NCBI GenBank assembly: GCA_947474995.1
Contig: CANJNJ010000003.1
Location: 1 to 64,000, forward strand
Length of the DNA: 64,000 nucleotides
DNA from: Opitutaceae bacterium
GTDB taxonomy: Bacteria > Verrucomicrobiota > Verrucomicrobiia > Opitutales > Opitutaceae
Direction: 5' to 3'
Shown here: piece after piece, positions 28,331 through 37,631 of the stretch
Position numbering within the stretch: the stretch's first letter is position 1
Layout: every line of letters begins with the position of its first letter
Notes under the pieces: model-generated
Seen by the model: only the letters and a program-made list of their open reading frames with translations
Databases searched by the model: none
What the model was told of the DNA's origin: nothing
Translations under genes and position numbers: made by a program

Positions 28331-28531
28331 GGTCGAACATGATTGAGGGATGCGACGCCGCCAAAACTCCGGCACCTAATGCGGCGAACGGTCACGATGG
28401 GAATTGGTTTAAGACGGGTAAAGCGTTTTACCACGGCGTGGCCTGACACCACCCGGGTATTTGTGAATGCGGCTGGCCTTCCTGCTCTCTTGGGTTCGAA
28501 TCGGCTTGCCGGCCCTCTGGGCCGGTGCGAA

Positions 28532-28882
28532 ATGGACTTCGCCGTGCACTTCCTGAATTCGTTCACGCTCCTGGCGGACCAGCCGTCGGTCGGCGACAGG
28601 GTTCGTGTCATACCCGGCCAAGTCTGGCTCAATCTCGGCATCTGTGTCGTGGCGTTGATTGTCCTCGTCCGCGTGTGGCGGGGCCTGAAGCAGCTCAACG
28701 AATTCGCCCCCTACTTCGCGACAGCGTTTGCCGGCTTCATGATTCTTTTTTTCTGGGTCTACCATCGAAGCGAGCCGCGATTCCTCACGCCAGTGGTGGA
28801 AAAGCTCACTTATTTTTTCCCCACGAAATCGAAGTCCGAACAGGATCTCGAAAGAATACGGCGCTCGCTCAAGGAACCGTAG
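28532..28882 (+). CDS. Small hypothetical membrane protein
   Basis: MDFAVHFLNSFTLLADQPSVGDRVRVIPGQVWLNLGICVVALIVLVRVWRGLKQLNEFAPYFATAFAGFMILFFWVYHRSEPRF; two TM segments. Confidence 0.6.
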   Translation: MDFAVHFLNSFTLLADQPSVGDRVRVIPGQVWLNLGICVVALIVLVRVWRGLKQLNEFAPYFATAFAGFMILFFWVYHRSEPRFLTPVVEKLTYFFPTKSKSEQDLERIRRSLKEP

Positions 28883-28908
28883 CGCCGTCGCGGAGGCCAT
28901 CATCGGGG

Positions 28909-28940
28909 TTGGTCGTTCCACCTTTTGGCGGAACGACCAA
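28909..28940. repeat. Near-perfect hairpin TTGGTCGTTCCACC-TTTT-GGCGGAACGACCAA
   Basis: 14-bp stem with one mismatch. Confidence 0.85.
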
Positions 28941-29001
28941 ACCGGCCGCCGCCCCACCAGTTGACTTTTGACAGCGCGACCCGAACACCTAGGTTCAAGC
29001 C

Positions 29002-29637
29002 GTGGCTCTGGCTGATCTTCGCAAAGACTATTCGCTCGCGGGACTAACGGAAAAGGACCTCGCGCGGGATCCTTTTCGACAGTTCGAAAAATGGTTTCAG
29101 GAGGCCGAGGCTTCCAAGCTCGTCGAGCCCAATGCCATGGTCCTCGCGACAGCGGGGCGCGACGGCCGGCCCTCGTCCCGCACGGTGCTCTTGAAGGGGG
29201 TCGACGGGCGCGGCTTTGTGTTTTTCTCGAACTACGAAAGCCGCAAGGGCCGGGAACTGGACGCGAATCCGCACGCGTCGCTCGTGTTTCCCTGGTTCCC
29301 GTTCGAGCGTCAGGTAATTGTCGAGGGCCGCGTGACCCAGGTCGCGCGGGAAGAGAGCGAGGCCTATTTTCACTCCCGGCCGCGCGCGAGCCAGCTGGCC
29401 GCGTGGGTCTCGCAGCAGAGTTCGATTATTTCCGGGCGCGCCGTGCTCGAAGAAGGGATGAAGGCCGTCGACGCGAAGTACCTCGGCCGGGAAGTGCCGG
29501 CCCCCCCCCACTGGGGCGGTTGGCGGCTCGCGCCGGCGACGGTGGAATTCTGGCAGGGTCGGCGCAGCCGGCTCCACGATCGCCTGCGCTATCGCCGGGT
29601 GAAAGATGAATGGATTGTTGAACGGCTGGCTCCTTAG
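29002..29637 (+). CDS. pdxH: Pyridoxamine 5'-phosphate oxidase
   Basis: DPFRQFEKWFQEAEA; RPSSRTVLLKGVDGRGFVFFSNYESRKGREL; WGGWRLAPATVEFWQGRRSRLHDRLRY. Confidence 0.95.
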   Translation: MALADLRKDYSLAGLTEKDLARDPFRQFEKWFQEAEASKLVEPNAMVLATAGRDGRPSSRTVLLKGVDGRGFVFFSNYESRKGRELDANPHASLVFPWFPFERQVIVEGRVTQVAREESEAYFHSRPRASQLAAWVSQQSSIISGRAVLEEGMKAVDAKYLGREVPAPPHWGGWRLAPATVEFWQGRRSRLHDRLRYRRVKDEWIVERLAP

Positions 29638-29781
29638 CGGTGCCGTTGAAGGTTGAAAGCGAACGATGTCGTTTCTTGCGGGTTAAATTCAAGCCACCCT
29701 GCTCAGTGACCCTACTGTCGCGATATCCAACCCCATTTTTTTGCTGTTTCCTGTCGCCTGTCTCCTGACTCCATTCCCCAC

Positions 29782-31350
29782 GTGCCCGCCGCGAAAAAGC
29801 AATCCCGCCCCGCCCGCGCTCGGGTGACGGATAGAATTCCCGTCGCCCTGCTGGCCGCGGCCCTGCGGGCGCAAAGCGAGGGCGTGTTTATCGCCGAGCG
29901 CCGCGCAGGCCCGAAGGGGCTGAAAATCTTGTTCGTCAACCATAGCTTCTGCGCGATGACCGGCCACGCGGAAAGCGACCTCGTCGGCCAGCCGCATGGC
30001 CTGCTTCATACCGAACGTGCCGAACTCGATCGCTTGCGGCTTTGGTTGACCAAGGCTCATCCCGGGGAGCCGCTCGTCGGCGAGGGGTTTCTCGTTCGGG
30101 CGGACCGCAGCACGATCGGTGTCGCGTGGAGCTACGATCCGCTGTGCGACGCCCGGGGTCGGGTCACCCACGTCGTCGCCACCTATCGCGATCAGACGGA
30201 AAAGCGCCGGCTCCAGGAGGCCCTGGTCCATTCGCAGCGGCTCGACGCCGTCGGCCGGCTTGCCGGCGGGGTGGCCCATGATTTCAATAATTTGATCTCC
30301 GTGATCAACGGCTACTGCGAGATGCTCGCGGCGCACGTCGCCATGAATCCCCAGGCGCTGCGCGAGGTCGCCGAGATTCATAATGCCGGACGCAAAGCCG
30401 CCGCGCTCACCCAGCAGCTCCTGGCATTCAGCCGGCGGCAGCCGCTGAACTCGCGCGTCATCAATCTCAACGAGCTCGTGCAGGAGAACAGCGAAATCCT
30501 GCGCCGGCTGGTCGGCCAGGCCGGGATCATCGAGTTGGAACTCGCGGAAGGGCTGGCCAACGTCCGCACCGATCCCGCGCAATTTCAGCAGGTGCTGCTC
30601 AACCTCGTCCTAAACTCGCGCGACGCGCTCCGCGACCGCGGGCGCATCGTCGTGCGCACCGCAAACTACACTGTGTCGCAGGGACAGAACCGGCGCACGA
30701 CCGACACTCCGCCCGGGCGCTATGTCGCGATGACCGTGGCGGATAATGGCACAGGGATGGACGCCGAGACGCAGAAACATCTCTTCGAACCGTTCTTCAC
30801 CACCAAGCCCGCCGGCAAGGGCACCGGTCTCGGGCTGGCCCTGGTCTACGGTGTCGTGCAGCAATGCGGCGGTTACGTCTCGGCCCGCAGTGCGGTGCTC
30901 GTCGGTTCGACGTTCGAGGTGCTCTTGCCCGCCGTGAATGCGCCGGTGGAGAAGCCGCCGCCCCTGATCGCTTCGCTACCCTCGATGCGTGGCAGCGAAG
31001 CGGTGCTCTTGGTCGAAGACGACGAAGTCGTGCGCAAGATGGTCGCCGGGATTCTGACCGCCGACGGATATCATGTCACGGCCGTCAGTTCGTTCGGCGA
31101 TTTCAAGCCCGAAGCGGGTTCGTTGCCGCCGACTCAGCTGTTGATCGCCAATCTCGCGGGGGAAGGCGAAAAATTCGCCCGGGGAATGCACGCGCGGCAT
31201 CCGGGACTGCGCGTGATTTGCACGAGCAATTACGACGTGAAATTTCCGCTGCGGTGGCTGCCCGAGAGTCATCAGGTCTGCCTGAACAAACCCTATGCGT
31301 TGAGCGAGCTGCTGCGCGCGGTCCGGGCGTTGCTGGATGTGAAGGGGTAG
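29782..31350 (+). CDS. Hybrid sensor histidine kinase: PAS + HisKA + HATPase + degenerate receiver
   Basis: [21 protein letters not shown] (PAS); [22 protein letters not shown] (H-box); [58 protein letters not shown] (REC). Confidence 0.88.
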   Translation: MPAAKKQSRPARARVTDRIPVALLAAALRAQSEGVFIAERRAGPKGLKILFVNHSFCAMTGHAESDLVGQPHGLLHTERAELDRLRLWLTKAHPGEPLVGEGFLVRADRSTIGVAWSYDPLCDARGRVTHVVATYRDQTEKRRLQEALVHSQRLDAVGRLAGGVAHDFNNLISVINGYCEMLAAHVAMNPQALREVAEIHNAGRKAAALTQQLLAFSRRQPLNSRVINLNELVQENSEILRRLVGQAGIIELELAEGLANVRTDPAQFQQVLLNLVLNSRDALRDRGRIVVRTANYTVSQGQNRRTTDTPPGRYVAMTVADNGTGMDAETQKHLFEPFFTTKPAGKGTGLGLALVYGVVQQCGGYVSARSAVLVGSTFEVLLPAVNAPVEKPPPLIASLPSMRGSEAVLLVEDDEVVRKMVAGILTADGYHVTAVSSFGDFKPEAGSLPPTQLLIANLAGEGEKFARGMHARHPGLRVICTSNYDVKFPLRWLPESHQVCLNKPYALSELLRAVRALLDVKG

Positions 31351-31393
31351 GAGCGGGTACCGGGTTATTCCAATCTTTCGGCGCAACGACCCA

Positions 31394-31447
31394 AGTAGGG
31401 ATGCCTCTCCGCCGGCGTCAGCGGACGGCTCGGCGAGCCGCCCCTGC
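31394..31447. repeat. Palindromic repeat (GTAGGG...GGACGGCTCGGCGAGCCGCCC type)
   Basis: gtagggatgcctctccgccggcgtcagcggacggctcggcgagccgcccctgcc. Confidence 0.7.
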
Positions 31448-31507
31448 CTCAACCCCCCATTTGTAGCTCGGCGGCGCGACCCCGAGCTTCCTAGTGTCTC
31501 CTCCCGC

Positions 31508-31972
31508 ATGGACCTTTATTTAATTCGTCACGCCCACGCGGTCGACGCGGAAGAAGATCCCGCCCGACCGCTGAGTGACCGCGGCCGGAAGCAAGTTAGG
31601 GTCGTGACGAACTTTCTCGACCAAAGCGAAGCGTTTGAACCGGCGGAAATCTGGCACAGCGCCCTCGCGCGCTCGCGGGAGACCGCCCAAATGCTCGCCC
31701 ACGCGCTCGCTCGCGATGCGGTGCTGACTTCCACGCCCGGCCTCGAACCCAACGATGATCCCGACGCCATCGTCCGGCGCCTCAAGAAATTCGATCGCGC
31801 CCTCGCCATCGTCGGGCACGAGCCCCACCTCAGCGCGCTCGCCACGTTGCTCGTCGCCGGGCCGGACAAGACGCCGCTCTTTCTGCTGAAAAAATGCTCC
31901 GTCCTGCGCCTCGAGGGCACCGGTGCCCACTGGCAGGTGCGGTGGCAGGTCTCCCCGGAGCTGCTGCCGTGA
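31508..31972 (+). CDS. SixA-like phosphohistidine phosphatase (histidine phosphatase superfamily)
   Basis: MDLYLIRHAHAVDAEEDPARPLSDRGRKQ; ARSRETAQML; ALAIVGHEPHLS. Confidence 0.88.
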   Translation: MDLYLIRHAHAVDAEEDPARPLSDRGRKQVRVVTNFLDQSEAFEPAEIWHSALARSRETAQMLAHALARDAVLTSTPGLEPNDDPDAIVRRLKKFDRALAIVGHEPHLSALATLLVAGPDKTPLFLLKKCSVLRLEGTGAHWQVRWQVSPELLP

Positions 31973-32898
31973 TTGTCTTTCTCACGGGAGCATCCGGTCT
32001 GGTCGGTTCGGCGTACGCCCGGGCCGCGGCCCGCCGCGGCCATCACGTGGTCGGAGTGGTCGGGGGCTACACCGGGAAAATCGCGGGCGTCAGTGAGACG
32101 GTGAAAGTGGATTTGGCCGACTTGGACGCCACGACCTCCGCGCTCCTCGACGCCTTCCCCGAAGCCATCGTGAATTGCGCGGCCGTGGCGTCGCCCGAAG
32201 CCTGCGAAACGGATCCGGCCCGGGCTCAGGCGTTGAACGTGGCCCTGCCGGCGCAACTCGCCCTGCTCGCGCGGCATGTGAGTGCCCGCTTCGTGCACCT
32301 CTCGTCCGAGCAGGTGTTCGATGGGGCGCAAACGACGCCTTATCGGCTGAGTGACCCCACCGCCCCGATCAATCTCTATGGCCGGCAAAAGCTGGAGAGT
32401 GAAAAAGTGGTGCACGCGAAGGCTGCCGACCACGCCGTCACATTGCGTGCTCCCCTCTTGATGGGCAACAGCCTCACTGGCCAGCGCAGCACCCATGAGC
32501 GCTTGTTTCTCGACTGGTCGGCGGGACGTGCGCCCCGGCTCTTCACCGACGAGCTCCGGCAAACGTGCACCGCGGAGAACCTCGCGGAGGTAATGCTCGA
32601 GCTGACCGAGCGGGAAGACATTCTCGGCGTGAGACACTGGGCCGGAGCGGAGCTTTTGTCGCGACACGCCCTCGGCGGGCGCATCCGCGAACACTTCAAG
32701 CTGACCGAGAGGCAGGCGCCCCTCTTGGCGGTGAGCCGTCAGGATGTCCCGGAAGTGGCGCGAAAGCGGCAGCCCTGCCTCGCCCTGGATTTCACCCCGC
32801 TCGCCGGAAAACTGAAGACCCGCCCACAAAGCCTGGAAGAGCAGCTCGAGGAATTGAAAGTCCCCGTGCCGGCAAGGGAGTGGTATCTGAAGTTGTAG
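31969..32898 (+). CDS. RmlD-like / NAD-dependent epimerase family sugar-nucleotide reductase; GTGA overlap with upstream stop
   Basis: VIVFLTGASGLVGSAYARAAARRG; VNCAAVASPEACE; STEQVFDG-like SSEQVFDGAQTTPYRLSDPTAPINLYGRQKLESE. Confidence 0.82.
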   Translation: MIVFLTGASGLVGSAYARAAARRGHHVVGVVGGYTGKIAGVSETVKVDLADLDATTSALLDAFPEAIVNCAAVASPEACETDPARAQALNVALPAQLALLARHVSARFVHLSSEQVFDGAQTTPYRLSDPTAPINLYGRQKLESEKVVHAKAADHAVTLRAPLLMGNSLTGQRSTHERLFLDWSAGRAPRLFTDELRQTCTAENLAEVMLELTEREDILGVRHWAGAELLSRHALGGRIREHFKLTERQAPLLAVSRQDVPEVARKRQPCLALDFTPLAGKLKTRPQSLEEQLEELKVPVPAREWYLKL

Positions 32899-33056
32899 CG
32901 ACTCACCCCGCGAAGATTCGTCGGCACGGAGGCCGAAAAATCCAGTAAGTTCCCCAGCCAGGAAACCGTGAACCCCTTCCTGGCTTCCTAGCTGCGGAAT
33001 TTATTGGCCGGGTGAGTTTGGTTGCGGCACCGCTTCGCCATGTTTTCTTACGTCCC

Positions 33057-33779
33057 ATGACACTCGAAGTTTTGCCGGTGCGGCACGGCGGGGCGGCGGA
33101 GAACATGGCGATCGATTTTCTGCTGCTGCAGCGGTACCCGCGCGCCACCGCGGTCCGGTTTCGCCACTACGAGTGGAGGAAACCCGCGTTCACCTTTGGC
33201 TACTCCCAAAAGATCACCTTTGTGCGCGCCCAGCTGCCCGCGGGGGCGGAACCGTTTGATCTTTGCCGACGGCCGACCGGCGGAGGGCTGGTCGATCATC
33301 GGGAGGATTGGACCTACTCTCTGGTCATTCCCCGCGGTCATCCGCTCGAGGAACAGCGCGCAACCCAAAGCTACCGGGCGATCCACGAGGCGCTGGCCAC
33401 GGCGTTACGAGCCGAGGGCGTGGACGCGATGACCAAGCCCGTGGCGCAAGCCAGCGACGATGCCGCGCCCGGGCCGGAAGGCATCTGCTTTCAACGCGCC
33501 GAACTCTACGACGTCGTACACCGCTCCCGTGGCGAAAAAATCGCGGGCGGGGCGCAAAAGCGAAACAAGCACGGCCTGCTCTTCCAGGGTTCCCTTTGGC
33601 GACCGGCCGTCGGCCGCACGGCGGTGAACTGGGATAAATTTGCCGAAGGGTTTGTCGAACAGCTCGCGACGGCCCTCAAGGTGCCGGCCGTTCCAACGCC
33701 TTGGCCGGAAATCAGCGATGACGAAGTCGAGGGACTGACCGAGCGCTACGCTTCGCCCGAGTGGAACGAGCAGCGATAG
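33057..33779 (+). CDS. Lipoate-protein ligase A family (BPL/LPL catalytic domain)
   Basis: AENMAIDFLLLQRY; RPTGGGLVDHREDWTYSLVIP; GEKIAGGAQKRNKHGLLFQGSL. Confidence 0.85.
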   Translation: MTLEVLPVRHGGAAENMAIDFLLLQRYPRATAVRFRHYEWRKPAFTFGYSQKITFVRAQLPAGAEPFDLCRRPTGGGLVDHREDWTYSLVIPRGHPLEEQRATQSYRAIHEALATALRAEGVDAMTKPVAQASDDAAPGPEGICFQRAELYDVVHRSRGEKIAGGAQKRNKHGLLFQGSLWRPAVGRTAVNWDKFAEGFVEQLATALKVPAVPTPWPEISDDEVEGLTERYASPEWNEQR

Positions 33780-33813
33780 CGCAGCTGAGCCCTTCGAGCG
33801 TTCAAAGACCGAG

Positions 33814-33884
33814 TCGTTCGTCTTTCCGCCTGCAGGCGGAAAGATTGACCCGCCAAATTCCGCCTGAAGGCGGGACGACGAACC
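33814..33884. repeat. Double-hairpin palindromic repeat including a 22-bp perfect palindrome
   Basis: CTTTCCGCCTGCAGGCGGAAAG (33822-33843) and CCGCCTGAAGGCGG (33860-33873), flanked by GTTCGTC/GACGAAC. Confidence 0.85.
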
Positions 33885-33889
33885 CGACC

Positions 33890-36052
33890 CTATCCTTTCG
33901 CCGCCGCCGCCGCTGGCTCCCAAAAGTACCGCCCCCGACGATTGTGGTCCCAACGGACGAACACCGCCGCGCCCGCCAGCAGGAGGACGACAAAAAGGAA
34001 GAGCGCCCGGCGCTTCTGTCGGGCCGCTTCCTTGTCCTCATACGGATCCTCGAGCGACCGGTGCGCGCCCGCCGGGAGTGACGCAATGTCCGTGAGGGCC
34101 GTGCCGAACGGAATATTGATCCGCACGCGACCGTTCACCGCCCAGCCGTTTCCTTCGAGAATGGGTCCCAGCGTACGTTGCCGCAGCTTGAGCGCCGCGA
34201 TCAGCATCGAGGGCAGCGAAATCACCAGCATCAAGCCGACGATAATCAGCGGAAATTGCCAGCCGGGGACTTCGACAAACTTGGCGAACACGGTCGCCAG
34301 AAAGGTGCCGATTGATCCGATGGCGACGCCGATCCCGGTGATGAGCGCGAGGTCGAGTTTCTTGGGTTCGGGTTTGGCCTTGTCCACGTTGGCCGTCTTT
34401 TCCGCCACGGCAGCGAGCTTGCCCGCCGCTTCGGCATCGGCGGCCGCCGCGCGCTTGGCGACCTGTTCCTCAATGAAGCGCAGAAATTTTTTGTAGGGCG
34501 ACCAGAACGCCTGCCGGATGCTAATCGGGTTATCGGCAATGCTCGTAATGACGGCATCCCAGTCCCGCCCCAGCCGGTCGTAAAAGACGCCGTGGCGCCC
34601 GACGAAAAGGTAGTCGCTGTCACCCTGCGTGAAACAGGCCGCAATCGCCATGGGCGGCGAGCCGGCCCGGGTGCAGGCGCAATAAGCGATGTAGGCCTTG
34701 CTCATGGCCGCCAGCGGATTTGGCCCGTCCACGCGCAGACAAAGTTCGGTAGAGCGGCTGTCGAGGAAGAGCGTGCCGGCTTGGAAGACCGCGGAGCGAT
34801 CGCGGGAATAAAAGTCGGCGAAGTTGACGAAATTATGCAGCAGGGCCCGCAGGTCGCGGTAATAACGGGCCAACCGTTCCACGTCGGAGATGGCCTTGAA
34901 CTCGGGTTCGAGCGCATTGTCCTTCGCCACCAAGCCGGCCAGCGCGTCCCGGCCCGGGCCGGCGAGAATCTCCTTCACGCGGGCCAGCCCGAGTTTTTCC
35001 ACCGCGCTGCCCGCTTTCCCGCTCAGCCAGGTTTCGTAGGGTGCGAACTGGGTGTTGAGCATCGACCATTCTTCGGGAGTCAAAGTGACCTGGCCGGCGC
35101 CGAATATGGGTTGAACAACTTTGTGCTGCAGCGCGGCCAACGCCGCGGCCCAGGCCGGATTCACCCCCTCGCGGAGGGGCAGCGGCTTGCCGGCCTCGAT
35201 CCGGGCCAGGGGAAAACCTGCGACTTCCTCGGCGGAAATCTTCAAATCCTTCGCGGCGAGCGCGAGGTAGTCCGTCTCGCTGCGGTTGAGGGCGGCGAGC
35301 GCCCGACCGTCGAACGCGGCAAGCCGCGTGCGGGCAAAGTAATCCTCGACCTTGACCCGCACCGCCTTGATGGCCGAACCGGCGTCCTCCGTGGCGGCCC
35401 CGAGAATCGCGATCTCCTTGGTCGCGCTCTTCTCGACCCAGGCGACGTAGGCCGCGAGATCGGCAAAAAACGCTTCGATTTTCTCGGCGGTTACGCCCAT
35501 TGAGCCAGTCCGGTCAGCACTGCCGCCGAGGCACGCGATGATGTCGCGAATGAGCGCCTGAACCGCAAGGTCGTCCGTCGCTTCCGGCGGAATCACGCCG
35601 TCGCCGTTGAGCGGACTGGCCGAAAAAATCTTCGCGGTGTTGGCCGTTTCATCGACCGAGATGGCTGCCGCGTCTTTCCTGCCAAGGTTCGCAAGGATTT
35701 GGCGGGAGGACGCCAGCAGAATTTTGCCGTCGTCGGTCGTCGGATTGATGGCCGCCAGCGGAAGGGCAGCTGCGCCTTCGAGCAAACCACCTGTGTCCAC
35801 GAGCCGGGCGGCGGCCCACTTGACCGCGGCGAGCAGTTCCGGCACCCGAATCCGGCCGTCGCCGTCCGTGTCAATCAGCGCGAGCGTTTTTTCGTCGAGT
35901 TCAAGCCCCTTGACCGGACACGAAAGCGCCACCCAGAGCTTCTGGTCGAGTTGGTCGAGCGCGAGCAGGTCAGCGCCAGTTGACAGTGCAACTTGATCAA
36001 GCCCGCCGGTCCGAAAAAACGTCCAATTGTGAGGCGCCGCTGGTTTCGTCAT
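33890..36052 (-). CDS. Uncharacterised 720-aa membrane-anchored protein with EF-hand-type Ca-binding loop
   Basis: LIDTDGDGRIRVPEL; possible second loop NGDGVIPPEATDD; C-terminal TM segments LALITGIGVAIGSIGTFLATVFAKF, FPLIIVGLMLVISLPSMLIAAL and FLFVVLLLAGAAVFV. Confidence 0.75.
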   Translation of the reverse strand: MTKPAAPHNWTFFRTGGLDQVALSTGADLLALDQLDQKLWVALSCPVKGLELDEKTLALIDTDGDGRIRVPELLAAVKWAAARLVDTGGLLEGAAALPLAAINPTTDDGKILLASSRQILANLGRKDAAAISVDETANTAKIFSASPLNGDGVIPPEATDDLAVQALIRDIIACLGGSADRTGSMGVTAEKIEAFFADLAAYVAWVEKSATKEIAILGAATEDAGSAIKAVRVKVEDYFARTRLAAFDGRALAALNRSETDYLALAAKDLKISAEEVAGFPLARIEAGKPLPLREGVNPAWAAALAALQHKVVQPIFGAGQVTLTPEEWSMLNTQFAPYETWLSGKAGSAVEKLGLARVKEILAGPGRDALAGLVAKDNALEPEFKAISDVERLARYYRDLRALLHNFVNFADFYSRDRSAVFQAGTLFLDSRSTELCLRVDGPNPLAAMSKAYIAYCACTRAGSPPMAIAACFTQGDSDYLFVGRHGVFYDRLGRDWDAVITSIADNPISIRQAFWSPYKKFLRFIEEQVAKRAAAADAEAAGKLAAVAEKTANVDKAKPEPKKLDLALITGIGVAIGSIGTFLATVFAKFVEVPGWQFPLIIVGLMLVISLPSMLIAALKLRQRTLGPILEGNGWAVNGRVRINIPFGTALTDIASLPAGAHRSLEDPYEDKEAARQKRRALFLFVVLLLAGAAVFVRWDHNRRGRYFWEPAAAAAKG

Positions 36053-36188
36053 AGAACTTAGGGAATCAGAGATTTCGTATAGGTAATATACCCTATATTA
36101 TTGCAAGCCTATTCTCCCTCCGCCTCCCGAATCCACACAATGCCCGTCGGCTTGCTCTGTCTGATTTTTCGCCGCCGGCCCGCTCGCC

Positions 36189-37544
36189 TCACTTATCAGC
36201 GCGGCGCGAAAGGGTAATAACGCACTCGAGATGCCGGGTCTGGGGAAAGAGATCGAACGGTTGAGCCGCCGTCAGCGTATAACCCGCGGCGAGGAAGTGA
36301 GTGAGATCGCGCATCTGCGTGGCCGGATCGCAGGACACGTAAACTACCGCCCGCGGGCCAAACGCGAAGAGCTGCCCGAGGAACGATTCGTCACACCCTT
36401 TCCGCGGTGGATCGATGATCACGACGGTGTCGGCCGCAGGAAATTCCAATCCGGAAAAAATCTTCGCCGCATCGCCGGCCTGAAACATCGCGTTCGTGAT
36501 GCCGTTGGCCGCCGCGTTTTCGCGGGCGAAGCGCACACTGCTTTCGCTGATTTCGATGCCCGCCACCCGCTCAAAGGCGGACGCGGCGGAGAGCGCGAAA
36601 AGCCCGCTCCCGCAATAGGCATCGACCAGAAACCGGGCCCCGCTGGCGGCCGCCTGCTCCCGCACGTGGCGCGTGAACGCAGGCAGGATGAAGGGATTGT
36701 TCTGGAAAAAATCCCGGGCGAGAAAATGGAGCCGCAGGGTCGGCGAAGCCGCGCTCGGCTGTGAGCTGAGGGTTGAGGTCGGAGAGTCGATCCCGGCAAT
36801 GGTTTCCGTGACCACGGCATCGAAATCGGTGGTGACCACGCCGCTGGCCTCGCGCAGCAGCAGCGTGGCACCGCGCAGATAGGTCGCGGCCCGCGCCTGC
36901 ACCGAAGCCCGCACTTCGGTGAGCCGTTGATTGATTCCTTCGGTGGCGATCGGGCAGTTCGGCACGTCGACGAGGTCGAAACGGGTGCCTTGGCGAAGAA
37001 ACCCGATCGGAAACGGCCTCGCCGTTTCCGCCTCCTTTGCGGCGCCCGGCGCCGCAAAGTGTGGCGTGATCTTCGACCGATAGCCGAATTGCCGCGGCGA
37101 AGGAATCACCGGGGCCACGGGAAACGTAATGCCCGCCATGTGCTGCAACAGCTCGGCCACCTGGCGCTGCTTCCACGCGAGCTGGGCGGGATAAGCCAGG
37201 TGCTGGTATTGGCAGCCGCCGCAGCGCCCAAAGAGCGGACACGTCGGCGCCGTGCGCTCCGGCGAAGGCGTGAGGACCTCGAGCAAGTCGGCTTCGGAGT
37301 AATTCTTGTGATTCCGAAACACCCGGACCCGCACCCGTTCGCCCGGCAGCGTAAAAGGCACCATGATCACCCATTTTCCCGCCGCGCCCAAAGGCGTCGT
37401 GTCACCTATTGGGTGACCCGGGGCGTTTGGCACGGGTTCGAGGTCGACGCGCGCGAGGCCGGAACCGAGGTTCGTAAGCGTCACGATGTCCAGTTCGAGT
37501 TCCTGGTGATAGGCGAACGGGTAATCGTTGCGTTGCTTTTTCAT
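36189..37544 (-). CDS. 23S rRNA (uracil-C5)-methyltransferase, RlmD/RumA-like (TRAM domain)
   Basis: CPLFGRCGGCQYQHLAYPAQLAWKQRQV; FFQNNPFILPAFTRHVREQA; VDAYCGSGLFALSAA; VIIDPPRKGCDESFL; VYVSCDPATQMRDL. Confidence 0.88.
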   Translation of the reverse strand: MKKQRNDYPFAYHQELELDIVTLTNLGSGLARVDLEPVPNAPGHPIGDTTPLGAAGKWVIMVPFTLPGERVRVRVFRNHKNYSEADLLEVLTPSPERTAPTCPLFGRCGGCQYQHLAYPAQLAWKQRQVAELLQHMAGITFPVAPVIPSPRQFGYRSKITPHFAAPGAAKEAETARPFPIGFLRQGTRFDLVDVPNCPIATEGINQRLTEVRASVQARAATYLRGATLLLREASGVVTTDFDAVVTETIAGIDSPTSTLSSQPSAASPTLRLHFLARDFFQNNPFILPAFTRHVREQAAASGARFLVDAYCGSGLFALSAASAFERVAGIEISESSVRFARENAAANGITNAMFQAGDAAKIFSGLEFPAADTVVIIDPPRKGCDESFLGQLFAFGPRAVVYVSCDPATQMRDLTHFLAAGYTLTAAQPFDLFPQTRHLECVITLSRRADK

Positions 37545-37631
37545 TTTGCCCACAGACCACACCAAACACACGAATGCGCCGGAGACGAAGAGGATTTTCT
37601 TTCGCGGGATTAATGTGTTTGGTCGACTTCG

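Noticed and set aside
28485-28510. ggttcgaatc, resembling a tRNA T-loop
   Set aside because: No acceptor stem, D-arm or anticodon arm can be built around it on either strand.
36074-36106. AT-rich quasi-palindrome gtataggtaatataccctatattattgc upstream of the EF-hand gene
   Set aside because: May simply be promoter -10/-35 sequence; spacing and symmetry too weak for an operator claim.
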